Shown here piece by piece: positions 1 to 5,401 of a stretch of 8,283 bases of DNA. The position numbers were made by a program, and so were the translations under genes. Origin of the DNA: Paludibacteraceae bacterium (lineage in GTDB: Bacteria > Bacteroidota > Bacteroidia > Bacteroidales > Paludibacteraceae); assembly GCA_947471245.1 (NCBI GenBank), contig CANIXM010000060.1:1-8283 (forward strand). Direction: 5' to 3'. The notes below the pieces were generated by a model. The model saw nothing but the letters and a program-made list of their open reading frames with translations, was not told where the DNA came from and made no database searches. Every line of letters starts with the position of its first letter. The first letter of the stretch is position 1.

Positions 1-81
1 AAAATAATTGATTGTGTTTCCAAAGGTTATACCTTGCACGAAAAAGTGATTCGTTTTTCCAAAGTGGTGGTAGGGGAGTAA
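1..81 (+). CDS. grpE: GrpE nucleotide exchange factor, C-terminal end (partial)
   Basis: The window opens in frame inside a coding region that ends with TAA at 79-81 and gives 26 residues. They include KGYTLHEKVIRFSKVVVGE, which matches the end of the GrpE C-terminal beta domain, where family members typically read KGY.L.d+viRpa.VvV. GrpE is the cytosolic nucleotide exchange factor that releases ADP from DnaK. The next gene on the same strand is dnaJ, the other DnaK co-chaperone, and this order is common in bacteria, which supports the call. The start and the helical N-terminal part lie outside the window. The identification rests on a short stretch, but motif and neighbour agree. Confidence 0.85.
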   Translation, partial: KIIDCVSKGYTLHEKVIRFSKVVVGE

Positions 82-404
82 ATTAGGTAGGTAAAATTAG
101 AGAAAGAAATATAAACCACAAAAGAATCCTTTATAACACATGGAACACATCAAGCTTTTTTTGTTTAAAGAAAACTAAGGACACATAGTTTGCCTTTCGG
201 CAAAGTTGCTTGATTGATAAGAAAATAAAACGTAGTTTTATTACTATGTGCTCGTAAAGAATTGTCTTGTAACTAAAATTCTGATGAGGTTTTCAACTAA
301 GTGTTCTATTGTGATTTTTTTATGAATACCCACACTGAACGTTAAAGAGCCTTTAGATTTTAATGGCAGATATTAGTTAGAAATTATTTGAAAAATAAAC
401 AAAA
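82..404 (+). other. Intergenic region between grpE and dnaJ with several potential RNA stems
   Basis: This 323-bp AT-rich stretch has no plausible coding region. It holds three inverted repeats that nest: an outer 8-bp pair (182-189 with 243-250), a small hairpin with TTTGCC/GGCAAA arms (189-204) and an 8-bp hairpin with a 3-base loop (224-242). A weak promoter-like pair is also present: TTTG at 160-163, then 22 bp, then TAGTTTG at 186-192, one base short of the usual TAnnTTTG. No CIRCE-type heat-shock operator and no tRNA are visible. No clear ribosome binding site precedes dnaJ; the bases just before its ATG are simply A-rich. The region could be a long untranslated stretch of a grpE-dnaJ transcript or a separate dnaJ leader. 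Confidence 0.6.
182..250 (+). ncRNA. Candidate structured RNA element (three-way junction-like fold)
   Basis: CACATAGT at 182-189 pairs with ACTATGTG at 243-250. Inside it, TTTGCC/GGCAAA (189-194, 199-204) closes a four-base loop, and AATAAAAC/GTTTTATT (224-231, 235-242) closes a three-base loop. The second hairpin ends directly beside the closing arm of the outer stem, and the first hairpin directly follows the opening arm, sharing one base with it. This is the geometry of a three-way junction. No known RNA family is recognised. An 8-bp outer pairing in AT-rich DNA can arise by chance, so this remains a candidate. Confidence 0.3.
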
Positions 405-1553
405 ATGTCCAAAAGAGATTATTACGAAATTCTAGGGGTGTCAAAATCGGCTTCCGCAGATGAAATAAAAAAAGCATACAGAAAGAAAGCCATTGAATTT
501 CACCCAGATAAGAATCCTGGTGATAAGGTTTCGGAAGAAAAGTTTAAAGAAGCCGCAGAAGCTTATGAGGTATTAAGTGACCAAAATAAGCGTCAGCGTT
601 ATGATCAATATGGTCATGCTGGTTTAGGTGGAGGTGCTGGTGGATTTGGTGGTGGAAGTATGAATATGGATGATATCTTCTCGCATTTTGGAGATATATT
701 CGGTGGACATTTTGGTGGAGGATTTAGTGGTTTTGGAGGACAGCGTGGCGGTGGACAGCGTGTGAGAAAAGGTTCTGATTTACGTGTTAAAGTAAAATTG
801 AATTTAGCAGAAATAGCCGCCGGTGTAGAGAAAAAAATTAAAGTTAAGAAGTATGTGGCTTGCTCGCACTGTAATTCTACAGGTGCTGCCAATGGTGCTT
901 CATCTACCACTTGTACCACTTGTAATGGTCAGGGACGTGTCAATCGTGTACAAAACACTTTCCTCGGACAAATGCAAACTGCTGTCGAATGCCCTACATG
1001 TGGTGGTGATGGAAAAATCATAAAAGATAAATGTAGTCACTGTTCAGGCGAAGGTATTGTTAGAGAGGACGAAGTGATTACCATCAACATACCTGCAGGT
1101 GTGATGGAAGGCATGCAATTGTCTATGAGTGGAAAAGGTAATGCCGCCCGTAGGGGAGGAGTGAATGGTGATTTGCTAATTCTGGTGGAAGAAGAGTCGC
1201 ATCCAGAACTAATAAGGGATGATAATGACTTGATATATAATTTGTTACTTGATTTCCCAATGGCAATTTTGGGCGGCTCTGTAGAAGTGCCTACTGTGGA
1301 TGGTAAAGTGAAAGTAACCATTACTCCAGGCACGCAACCGGGTAAAGTGCTTCGCTTACGAGGCAAAGGACTTCCAAGTGTAAATAATTATGGTAACGGT
1401 GATTTACTTGTCAATATTGGCGTCTATATTCCTGAAAATCTTAATAAGGAAGAAAAAATTGCGATAGAGAAACTAGCTAAGTCCGACAATGTAAAACCCA
1501 GTGTAAGCGCTTCGAAAAGCTTCTTCTCTCATTTTAGAAATATGTTTGAGTGA
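405..1553 (+). CDS. dnaJ: Chaperone protein DnaJ (type I Hsp40)
   Basis: Cytosolic co-chaperone that delivers unfolded clients to DnaK and stimulates its ATPase. The 382 residues show the complete type I order. The J domain covers about 4-70, with HPD at 33-35. A Gly/Phe-rich segment covers about 71-117. The zinc-binding region covers about 150-217, with four Cys pairs (C153/C156, C170/C173, C196/C199, C210/C213). The C-terminal substrate-binding domains fill about 220-345, followed by a short tail. Length is normal for the family. The ATG at 405 puts the J domain at the usual distance from the N-terminus. The first zinc motif reads CSHCNSTG, so the usual Gly at its sixth position is Ser; the other three fit CxxCxGxG. 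It follows grpE after an unusually long 323-bp gap, and an intrinsic terminator starts 37 bp after its stop. Confidence 0.98.
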   Translation: MSKRDYYEILGVSKSASADEIKKAYRKKAIEFHPDKNPGDKVSEEKFKEAAEAYEVLSDQNKRQRYDQYGHAGLGGGAGGFGGGSMNMDDIFSHFGDIFGGHFGGGFSGFGGQRGGGQRVRKGSDLRVKVKLNLAEIAAGVEKKIKVKKYVACSHCNSTGAANGASSTTCTTCNGQGRVNRVQNTFLGQMQTAVECPTCGGDGKIIKDKCSHCSGEGIVREDEVITINIPAGVMEGMQLSMSGKGNAARRGGVNGDLLILVEEESHPELIRDDNDLIYNLLLDFPMAILGGSVEVPTVDGKVKVTITPGTQPGKVLRLRGKGLPSVNNYGNGDLLVNIGVYIPENLNKEEKIAIEKLAKSDNVKPSVSASKSFFSHFRNMFE

Positions 1554-1589
1554 TTATTATAAGGAAATTGCTTTTTTGAATATCTCACG

Positions 1590-1630
1590 AGGCATCAATT
1601 ATTTGATTAATTGGTGCCTGTTTTTTTTTT
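1590..1630 (+). terminator. Rho-independent terminator after dnaJ
   Basis: A 12-bp stem (1590-1601 with 1608-1619, one G.U wobble) closes a six-base loop. One G and then ten consecutive T (1621-1630) follow. This is a textbook intrinsic terminator for the grpE-dnaJ transcript and separates it from the next gene. Confidence 0.93.
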
Positions 1631-1725
1631 ATGTTTTAACTGTGTGTTAAGCAGATTTTTACATTGAAATTTGTTTCTGTCAATATCTTTTTTTTATATG
1701 ATACCTCAATTGTTGATTTTTTGAA

Positions 1726-1733
1726 TATATTTG
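1726..1733 (+). promoter_or_regulatory. Candidate Bacteroidota-type -7 promoter box for the FISUMP gene
   Basis: TATATTTG fits the Bacteroidota -7 consensus TAnnTTTG exactly and lies 40 bp before the ATG at 1774. It is downstream of the dnaJ terminator, so the gene needs a promoter here. No good TTTG box sits at the expected -33 position: the nearest TTG (1710-1712) is too close, and TATG at 1697-1700 is both imperfect and too far. Treat the -7 box alone as the evidence. Confidence 0.5.
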
Positions 1734-1773
1734 CAATTATCGATATTCTAATAAATCCTAAATTGAAAGTACT

Positions 1774-3102
1774 ATGCAAACCAATCGTATTTTTACTGTT
1801 TTTGCTACAATGGCAATGCTTTTCGTTTGTATATCCGAGCTGTCTGCTTTAAAATACTCTATTTTATTTTCAGGTACTGGAGCCAGTTCATCTGTGGACA
1901 GTGTTGTTGTTCACAATCTGAATAGAGGAACTCAGGTAACTGTTCCCTCAGGTTACATTCTTTCGCTCACCGATGGTTTAACAGCCTTGAATGATAAGTC
2001 TCAGATTAACAATGTTGTAATTGCTCCAAATCCGATTCAGAGCTCTGCAAGAGTTAGCTTCCCTGTTGAGAATGCTGGTATTGCCACTGTTAGTGTGTTT
2101 TCACTGAGTGGTAATTTACTCACAGCTTTATCACAAGATGTGTCACAAGGTCAAAACAGTTTTCAACTCTCGGTACCACAAGGAAAGTATCTACTCAGTA
2201 TTACAGCTGATGGTCATAAGCACTGCTCACAAGTGATATCACACAATACCGCTGTAAATGCTCCCTCCATAGCCTTTTTGGATAATCAACCAATTGTAGA
2301 TCAACCAATTCTAAAATCGGCTAAGGAACAGTCTGTGATTTTGATCACCAAAATGGATTATTCATCAGGTGAAGTTTTACTTTACAAAGCCTATTCGGGT
2401 GGTTACTTATGTTCCATTGTGTCTGATATACCCACAGTGAGTAAAACCACTAACTTTAACTTTATTGATTGTACGGATATTGATGGCAATCATTACCCTA
2501 TTGTCACTATCGGTACACAAACTTGGATGGCTGAGAATCTACGAGTAACAAAATATAGAAATGGCGATTTAATACCTAATGTTGCCGATAATGCAACTTG
2601 GTCAACGCTAACGACGGGTGGAATGTGTACCTACAACAATACTGACAAAGCAGATACAATTTCCAAATATGGAAGATTCTATAATTGGTATGCTGTGAAT
2701 GATGGTCGTAAAATTGCACCAAATGGATGGCATGTAGCATCAGAAATAGAATGGGATACATTAATTGCTTTTGTTGACAAGCATTTCGCTCATTCATTAA
2801 ATGGAGCAAAAGCCATTGCATGCAAACACAATTGGAAGTCATCTCCGGCATCAATTTATAATGTAGGAAATAATCCATCTGTTAATAATTCTACAGGTTT
2901 TGAAGCCATTCCTGCTGGCTTGCGCGGAGGTCAGAATCCTATGTTTTGGAGTTTGTATGATGGAGCTGTTTTTTGGTCTTCTACAGATTTGGATATTAAC
3001 AATGCCTGGGGATATAGCTTAAGTAGCAGTAGTAGTGCCATAGCAAAGAGTGGAGGAGGCTTGCAACTCGGATTTTCTGTTCGTTGCATCATCGACAAAT
3101 AG
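1774..3102 (+). CDS. Secreted FISUMP-domain protein with an internal T9SS-tail-like domain
   Basis: A 442-residue exported protein of unknown function. Residues 1-25 form a signal peptide: NR near the start, a hydrophobic core to about 20, and a likely cut after ELSA. Residues about 80-145 resemble the beta-sandwich of type IX secretion type A tails, with an APNP motif at 84-87, a VSVFSLSG strand-turn and a final GKYLLSI strand. After a linker, the C-terminal part (about 231-440) is a FISUMP domain (Fibrobacter succinogenes major paralogous domain, TIGR02145). Its hallmarks are DIDGNHYPIVTIGTQTWMAENL, split here as DIDGNHYP at 236-242 onward and WMAENL at 251-256, then GRFYNWYAV (300-308), PNGWHVAS (316-323), AGLRGG (381-386), FWSST (400-404) and GFSVRCI (433-439). 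These proteins are typically surface or secreted; their role is not known. A sorting tail would normally be at the extreme C-terminus, so the internal copy may be structural only. The gene stands alone, with a terminator on both sides. The ATG at 1774 gives the complete signal peptide. Confidence 0.88.
   Translation: MQTNRIFTVFATMAMLFVCISELSALKYSILFSGTGASSSVDSVVVHNLNRGTQVTVPSGYILSLTDGLTALNDKSQINNVVIAPNPIQSSARVSFPVENAGIATVSVFSLSGNLLTALSQDVSQGQNSFQLSVPQGKYLLSITADGHKHCSQVISHNTAVNAPSIAFLDNQPIVDQPILKSAKEQSVILITKMDYSSGEVLLYKAYSGGYLCSIVSDIPTVSKTTNFNFIDCTDIDGNHYPIVTIGTQTWMAENLRVTKYRNGDLIPNVADNATWSTLTTGGMCTYNNTDKADTISKYGRFYNWYAVNDGRKIAPNGWHVASEIEWDTLIAFVDKHFAHSLNGAKAIACKHNWKSSPASIYNVGNNPSVNNSTGFEAIPAGLRGGQNPMFWSLYDGAVFWSSTDLDINNAWGYSLSSSSSAIAKSGGGLQLGFSVRCIIDK
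2281..2310 (+). repeat. Two tandem 15-bp units inside the FISUMP gene
   Basis: Units 2281-2295 and 2296-2310 match at 12 of 15 bases and share the 11-bp core ATCAACCAATT. They encode a repeated [N/D]QPI (residues 171-174 and 176-179) in the linker between the two beta domains. The unit is a multiple of three, so the frame is kept. It looks like a small in-frame duplication. Confidence 0.6.
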
Positions 3103-3114
3103 TCACAAAGAAAG

Positions 3115-3171
3115 AATACACAAAACGAGTCCCAAATCATGATTGATGATTTGGGACTCGTTTTGTGTATT
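3115..3171. terminator. Perfect 26-bp inverted repeat, probable bidirectional terminator
   Basis: Arms 3115-3140 and 3146-3171 are perfect reverse complements around the five-base spacer GATTG. The element lies 12 bp after the stop of the FISUMP gene and 110 bp past the end of the DUF349 gene, exactly where two convergent transcripts meet. Its inner part is the GC-richer stem (GAGTCCC with GGGACTC); its outer part carries an A-rich left arm and a T-rich right arm (GTTTTGTGTATT). On either strand the RNA would therefore have a stem followed by a U-rich stretch. No long pure T run follows. The arm length is more than an ordinary terminator needs, so a palindromic repeat element is an alternative. 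Confidence 0.75.
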
Positions 3172-3281
3172 GTAAATTAAAATGCTCTAATAATGAGAGT
3201 TATAAATGGTTTTCGGAGTTTAATGACACGTTAAAAGTCTAACAACACCGATCCATGTAACTCAATCTATAAAACTATTTA

Positions 3282-5117
3282 TCACCCCTTTTCGTCTAAT
3301 TCAATGATTTGAAGTTCAATTTTTTTACATTCTTGTTTCAATGTTGTAATTTTATCTTCCATTTCTTTGATTAGCCCACCACCTTTTTTGGAAGAGGAGG
3401 TAAAGAAGCCAATGTTGTTTTCATAAGTGGCAATTTCTGACTTCAAATGCTCGTACGCTTTGTACAATTTGTCTCTTTCGCTTGATGGTCTATGTTCTTT
3501 TTTGCCACCGTCTTTGTAATTACCTTTTGATGGGGTGTTAGCACGTTTTTTGTCAGTGCCCGCATTTAATAGTTCAAATTGGTTGTCAATAGCAGCTCTA
3601 AACTCCTTATAAACTTTGTCTTTTTCTTTGAATGGCACATGACCGATTGTGTTCCATTCGTTCATCATGTCTTTCAGTAGCTGAACAGATTCTTGATGAT
3701 TTTCCGTTTTTACAAAAGCATTCACTTTGGCAATCATTTCATTTTTCTTGGCGAGATTTTCGTGCTCAATACTTTTGTGATTGGATGTGCTTTTGTTTTT
3801 TTGTTGGAAGAAATAGTCACATGCACCAATAAATCTTGCCCAGAGTTCATCCGATAGTTTTTTGGCTACTGGCCCTATTGTTTTCCACTCTTTTTGAAGT
3901 TCAGAAAGTTTGTCGGCAGTGGCTTTCCATTCAGTACTGTCTTTCAATGCTTCTGCTTGTTCGCACAATGCCTTTTTTTTGTCGGCGTTGACGTTGAGTT
4001 CATTTTTCGACTGTTTGTAGAATTCACTTTTAGCGGCAAAGAATGCATCACATGCTTTACGATATCTTTCGAATATTTTTTGATTTACTTTTCGTGGTGC
4101 AAACCCGATAGATTTCCACTGAGCCTGCCATTCGAGCATGGTTTTGGTGGCTTCATCCCAGGCTTTGTAATTGTTACATTGGCTATAATCAAAGCTTTCA
4201 ATTTTTTCACACAATGCATTCTTTAATTCAAGATTGTCTTCTTCTATTTTGCGTTGTGCATCATAAAAACCTTGGTGCTTTTTGTTGATTACAGAAGTTG
4301 CTTCCTTGAACCTTGACCATATTTGTTCGCGCAGCTCTCTGCTAACTGGACCTAGGTCATGCCATTCTTCGTGAAGTTTTTGCAACTTTTGAAAAGCTAG
4401 AATAACGTCTGTCTCATTGGCCAATTTTTCTGCGGCATCGCATATCAATGTTTTTGCCTCTAGATTTTTTTTGAAATCATACTCCCTCATTTCATTGTTG
4501 ATCTTGATAAGATCCCAAAATGATTCTTGATAAAGGTTGTATTGTTTCCACAGTTCATTCACAGCTGTTTGTGGAATTTGACCTATGGTTCTCCATTTTT
4601 CCTGTAGGGCTTTGAATTCTTTGATATGTGTTGAAGCATCGCCACTATCATTTTCCACCATGCTTTTCATTGCTGTAAGTATGGCTTGCTTTTCTTGTAG
4701 GTTTTTTTCTTTTTCTTTCTCAATTTGAGCAGTAAGAGCCGATTTTTTAGATCTAAATTCATTGAGAATGACTTTAAAACTCTCCTCAATTTCACTTTTC
4801 ACTGGAGTAAAACTTTCTTCTTCACCGCCTTGTTCAAGGTACGCTTTTTTGAATTCCTCTATTTCAACCTTTCGTTTTTTATAGAAAATCTGCTTGATGT
4901 TTTCTACATCATCCTTTACTTCTTCAACATCTTTAACTACAATTTCTTTAAGTACCTCTATTAATTCATTCAGGCTTAATGTGTTGTAGTCATTTTCGGT
5001 GATTCTAAATTCTTCTGAATTAATGATTTCAGATGTAGATTCTGTATTAACGGACACAATGCTTTCTGTGATTGGTGTTTCGTTTTCCAGGTCCTTGTTT
5101 AAATCAAGTGGGCTCAT
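3282..5117 (-). CDS. DUF349 domain-containing protein with five repeats
   Basis: A 611-residue soluble, highly charged protein with no signal peptide or membrane segment. Five DUF349 repeats are visible, each marked by a W-x-x-[IL]-G motif: W175 (WRTIG), W252 (WHDLG), W334 (WKSIG), W411 (WKTIG) and W488 (WNTIG). The spacing is 77-82 residues. Most are followed by an aromatic and basic helix such as ELWARF or KIFERYRKACDAFF. The N-terminus (about 1-50) is acidic and probably disordered; about 50-150 is Lys/Glu-rich and probably helical or coiled coil. A Lys/Gly-rich linker (about 520-548) leads to a C-terminal coiled coil (about 548-607). Multi-repeat DUF349 proteins are common in Bacteroidota; I know of no established biochemical function and assign none. 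The ATG at 5117 is the first in frame. It is the last gene of a minus-strand run, 284 bp after ribBA, and converges on the FISUMP gene. Confidence 0.9.
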   Translation of the reverse strand: MSPLDLNKDLENETPITESIVSVNTESTSEIINSEEFRITENDYNTLSLNELIEVLKEIVVKDVEEVKDDVENIKQIFYKKRKVEIEEFKKAYLEQGGEEESFTPVKSEIEESFKVILNEFRSKKSALTAQIEKEKEKNLQEKQAILTAMKSMVENDSGDASTHIKEFKALQEKWRTIGQIPQTAVNELWKQYNLYQESFWDLIKINNEMREYDFKKNLEAKTLICDAAEKLANETDVILAFQKLQKLHEEWHDLGPVSRELREQIWSRFKEATSVINKKHQGFYDAQRKIEEDNLELKNALCEKIESFDYSQCNNYKAWDEATKTMLEWQAQWKSIGFAPRKVNQKIFERYRKACDAFFAAKSEFYKQSKNELNVNADKKKALCEQAEALKDSTEWKATADKLSELQKEWKTIGPVAKKLSDELWARFIGACDYFFQQKNKSTSNHKSIEHENLAKKNEMIAKVNAFVKTENHQESVQLLKDMMNEWNTIGHVPFKEKDKVYKEFRAAIDNQFELLNAGTDKKRANTPSKGNYKDGGKKEHRPSSERDKLYKAYEHLKSEIATYENNIGFFTSSSKKGGGLIKEMEDKITTLKQECKKIELQIIELDEKG

Positions 5118-5167
5118 TTGCAGTTTGGTTGAATTTATGGGTGTTATACTGTATTGTAAATATATCA

Positions 5168-5302
5168 GTTTATTGCTTCATCAGTTTTTTTAAGTTCATC
5201 GGTTTATTTGTTCATTGGTTTATAAAGTTCATAGAGTTTATAATGTTTATAAAGCTTATTGGTTTACTTGTTAACTCGTTTACTCGTCCACTGATTTACT
5301 TA
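5168..5302. repeat. Degenerate short tandem repeat array, about 16 units of 8-9 bp
   Basis: Read on the plus strand, the region divides into consecutive words that nearly all begin GTTTA, GTTCA or a close variant. Unit starts are at 5168, 5176, 5184, 5194, 5202, 5210, 5218, 5227, 5236, 5245, 5254, 5262, 5270, 5278, 5286 and 5294. Typical units are GTTTATTG, GTTCATCG, GTTTATTT, GTTCATTG, GTTTATAAA, GTTTACTT, GTTTACTC and GTCCACTG. Most are 8 bp and some 9; one, GTTTTTTTAA, is 10. The phase is kept although bases vary. It lies between the likely promoter and the start of the DUF349 gene, so it would be in that gene's 5' leader as the reverse complement (CAATAAAC-like). Confidence 0.8.
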
Positions 5303-5352
5303 GATAAGAATGCATTTTTGTCACTTAATGTCCTCATTCTTCTTTGATTGCA

Positions 5353-5389
5353 CAAAAATATGGTATTTTCTTTAATTTATTGTATCAAA
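5353..5389 (-). promoter_or_regulatory. Candidate promoter for the DUF349 gene
   Basis: On the minus strand TATTTTTG (plus positions 5360-5353) fits the Bacteroidota -7 consensus TAnnTTTG exactly. A TTTG (5389-5386) lies 25 bp upstream, somewhat further than the usual 19-23 bp. Transcription from here would give a leader of about 230 bases that includes the whole repeat array. The -7 box is convincing; the -33 box is not. Confidence 0.45.
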
Positions 5390-5401
5390 TGTGTGAAAAT
5401 C

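Larger units (their letters stand above)
5118..5401 (-). other. Intergenic region upstream of the DUF349 gene
   Basis: This 284-bp AT-rich gap between ribBA and DUF349 holds no plausible gene. Open frames crossing it are low-complexity by-products of the short repeats. It contains, in minus-strand order, a promoter-like pair (5389-5353), a 7-bp inverted repeat with arms 5306-5312 and 5335-5341, and the run of 8-9-bp repeats (5302-5168). The last 50 bp before the ATG have no clear ribosome binding site. I see no intrinsic terminator after ribBA, so read-through from ribBA into DUF349 is possible. Confidence 0.6.

Noticed and set aside
279..300. CTGATGAG word resembling the hammerhead ribozyme core
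   Set aside because: The required GAAA core and matching helices do not follow at the right place, so a single core word is not enough.
82..404. CIRCE operator or tRNA gene in the grpE-dnaJ gap
   Set aside because: No TTAGCACTC/GAGTGCTAA pair is present, and the folded segment lacks a T-loop GTTCGAATC-type sequence and a tRNA acceptor arrangement.
614..919. Open frame on the minus strand opposite dnaJ
   Set aside because: It is a Pro-rich by-product of the Gly-rich segment of DnaJ read in reverse; a full-length dnaJ occupies the other strand.
1664..1852. 62-codon plus-strand frame before and overlapping the FISUMP gene
   Set aside because: It starts with TTG, overlaps the signal peptide region of a well-supported gene in another frame, and shows only a hydrophobic low-complexity product from AT-rich DNA.
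3019..3039. AGT/AGC triplet run as a phase-variable microsatellite
   Set aside because: It is short, interrupted and in units of three within the coding frame, so it simply encodes a serine stretch in a loop of the FISUMP domain.
5168..5302. CRISPR array
   Set aside because: Units are 8-9 bp, directly adjacent and degenerate, with no spacers of constant length and no cas genes nearby.
5072..5347. 91-codon plus-strand frame over the DUF349 start and repeat array
   Set aside because: The product is a repetitive hydrophobic string created by the GTTTATTG-like units and by the antisense of DUF349; no recognisable domain.
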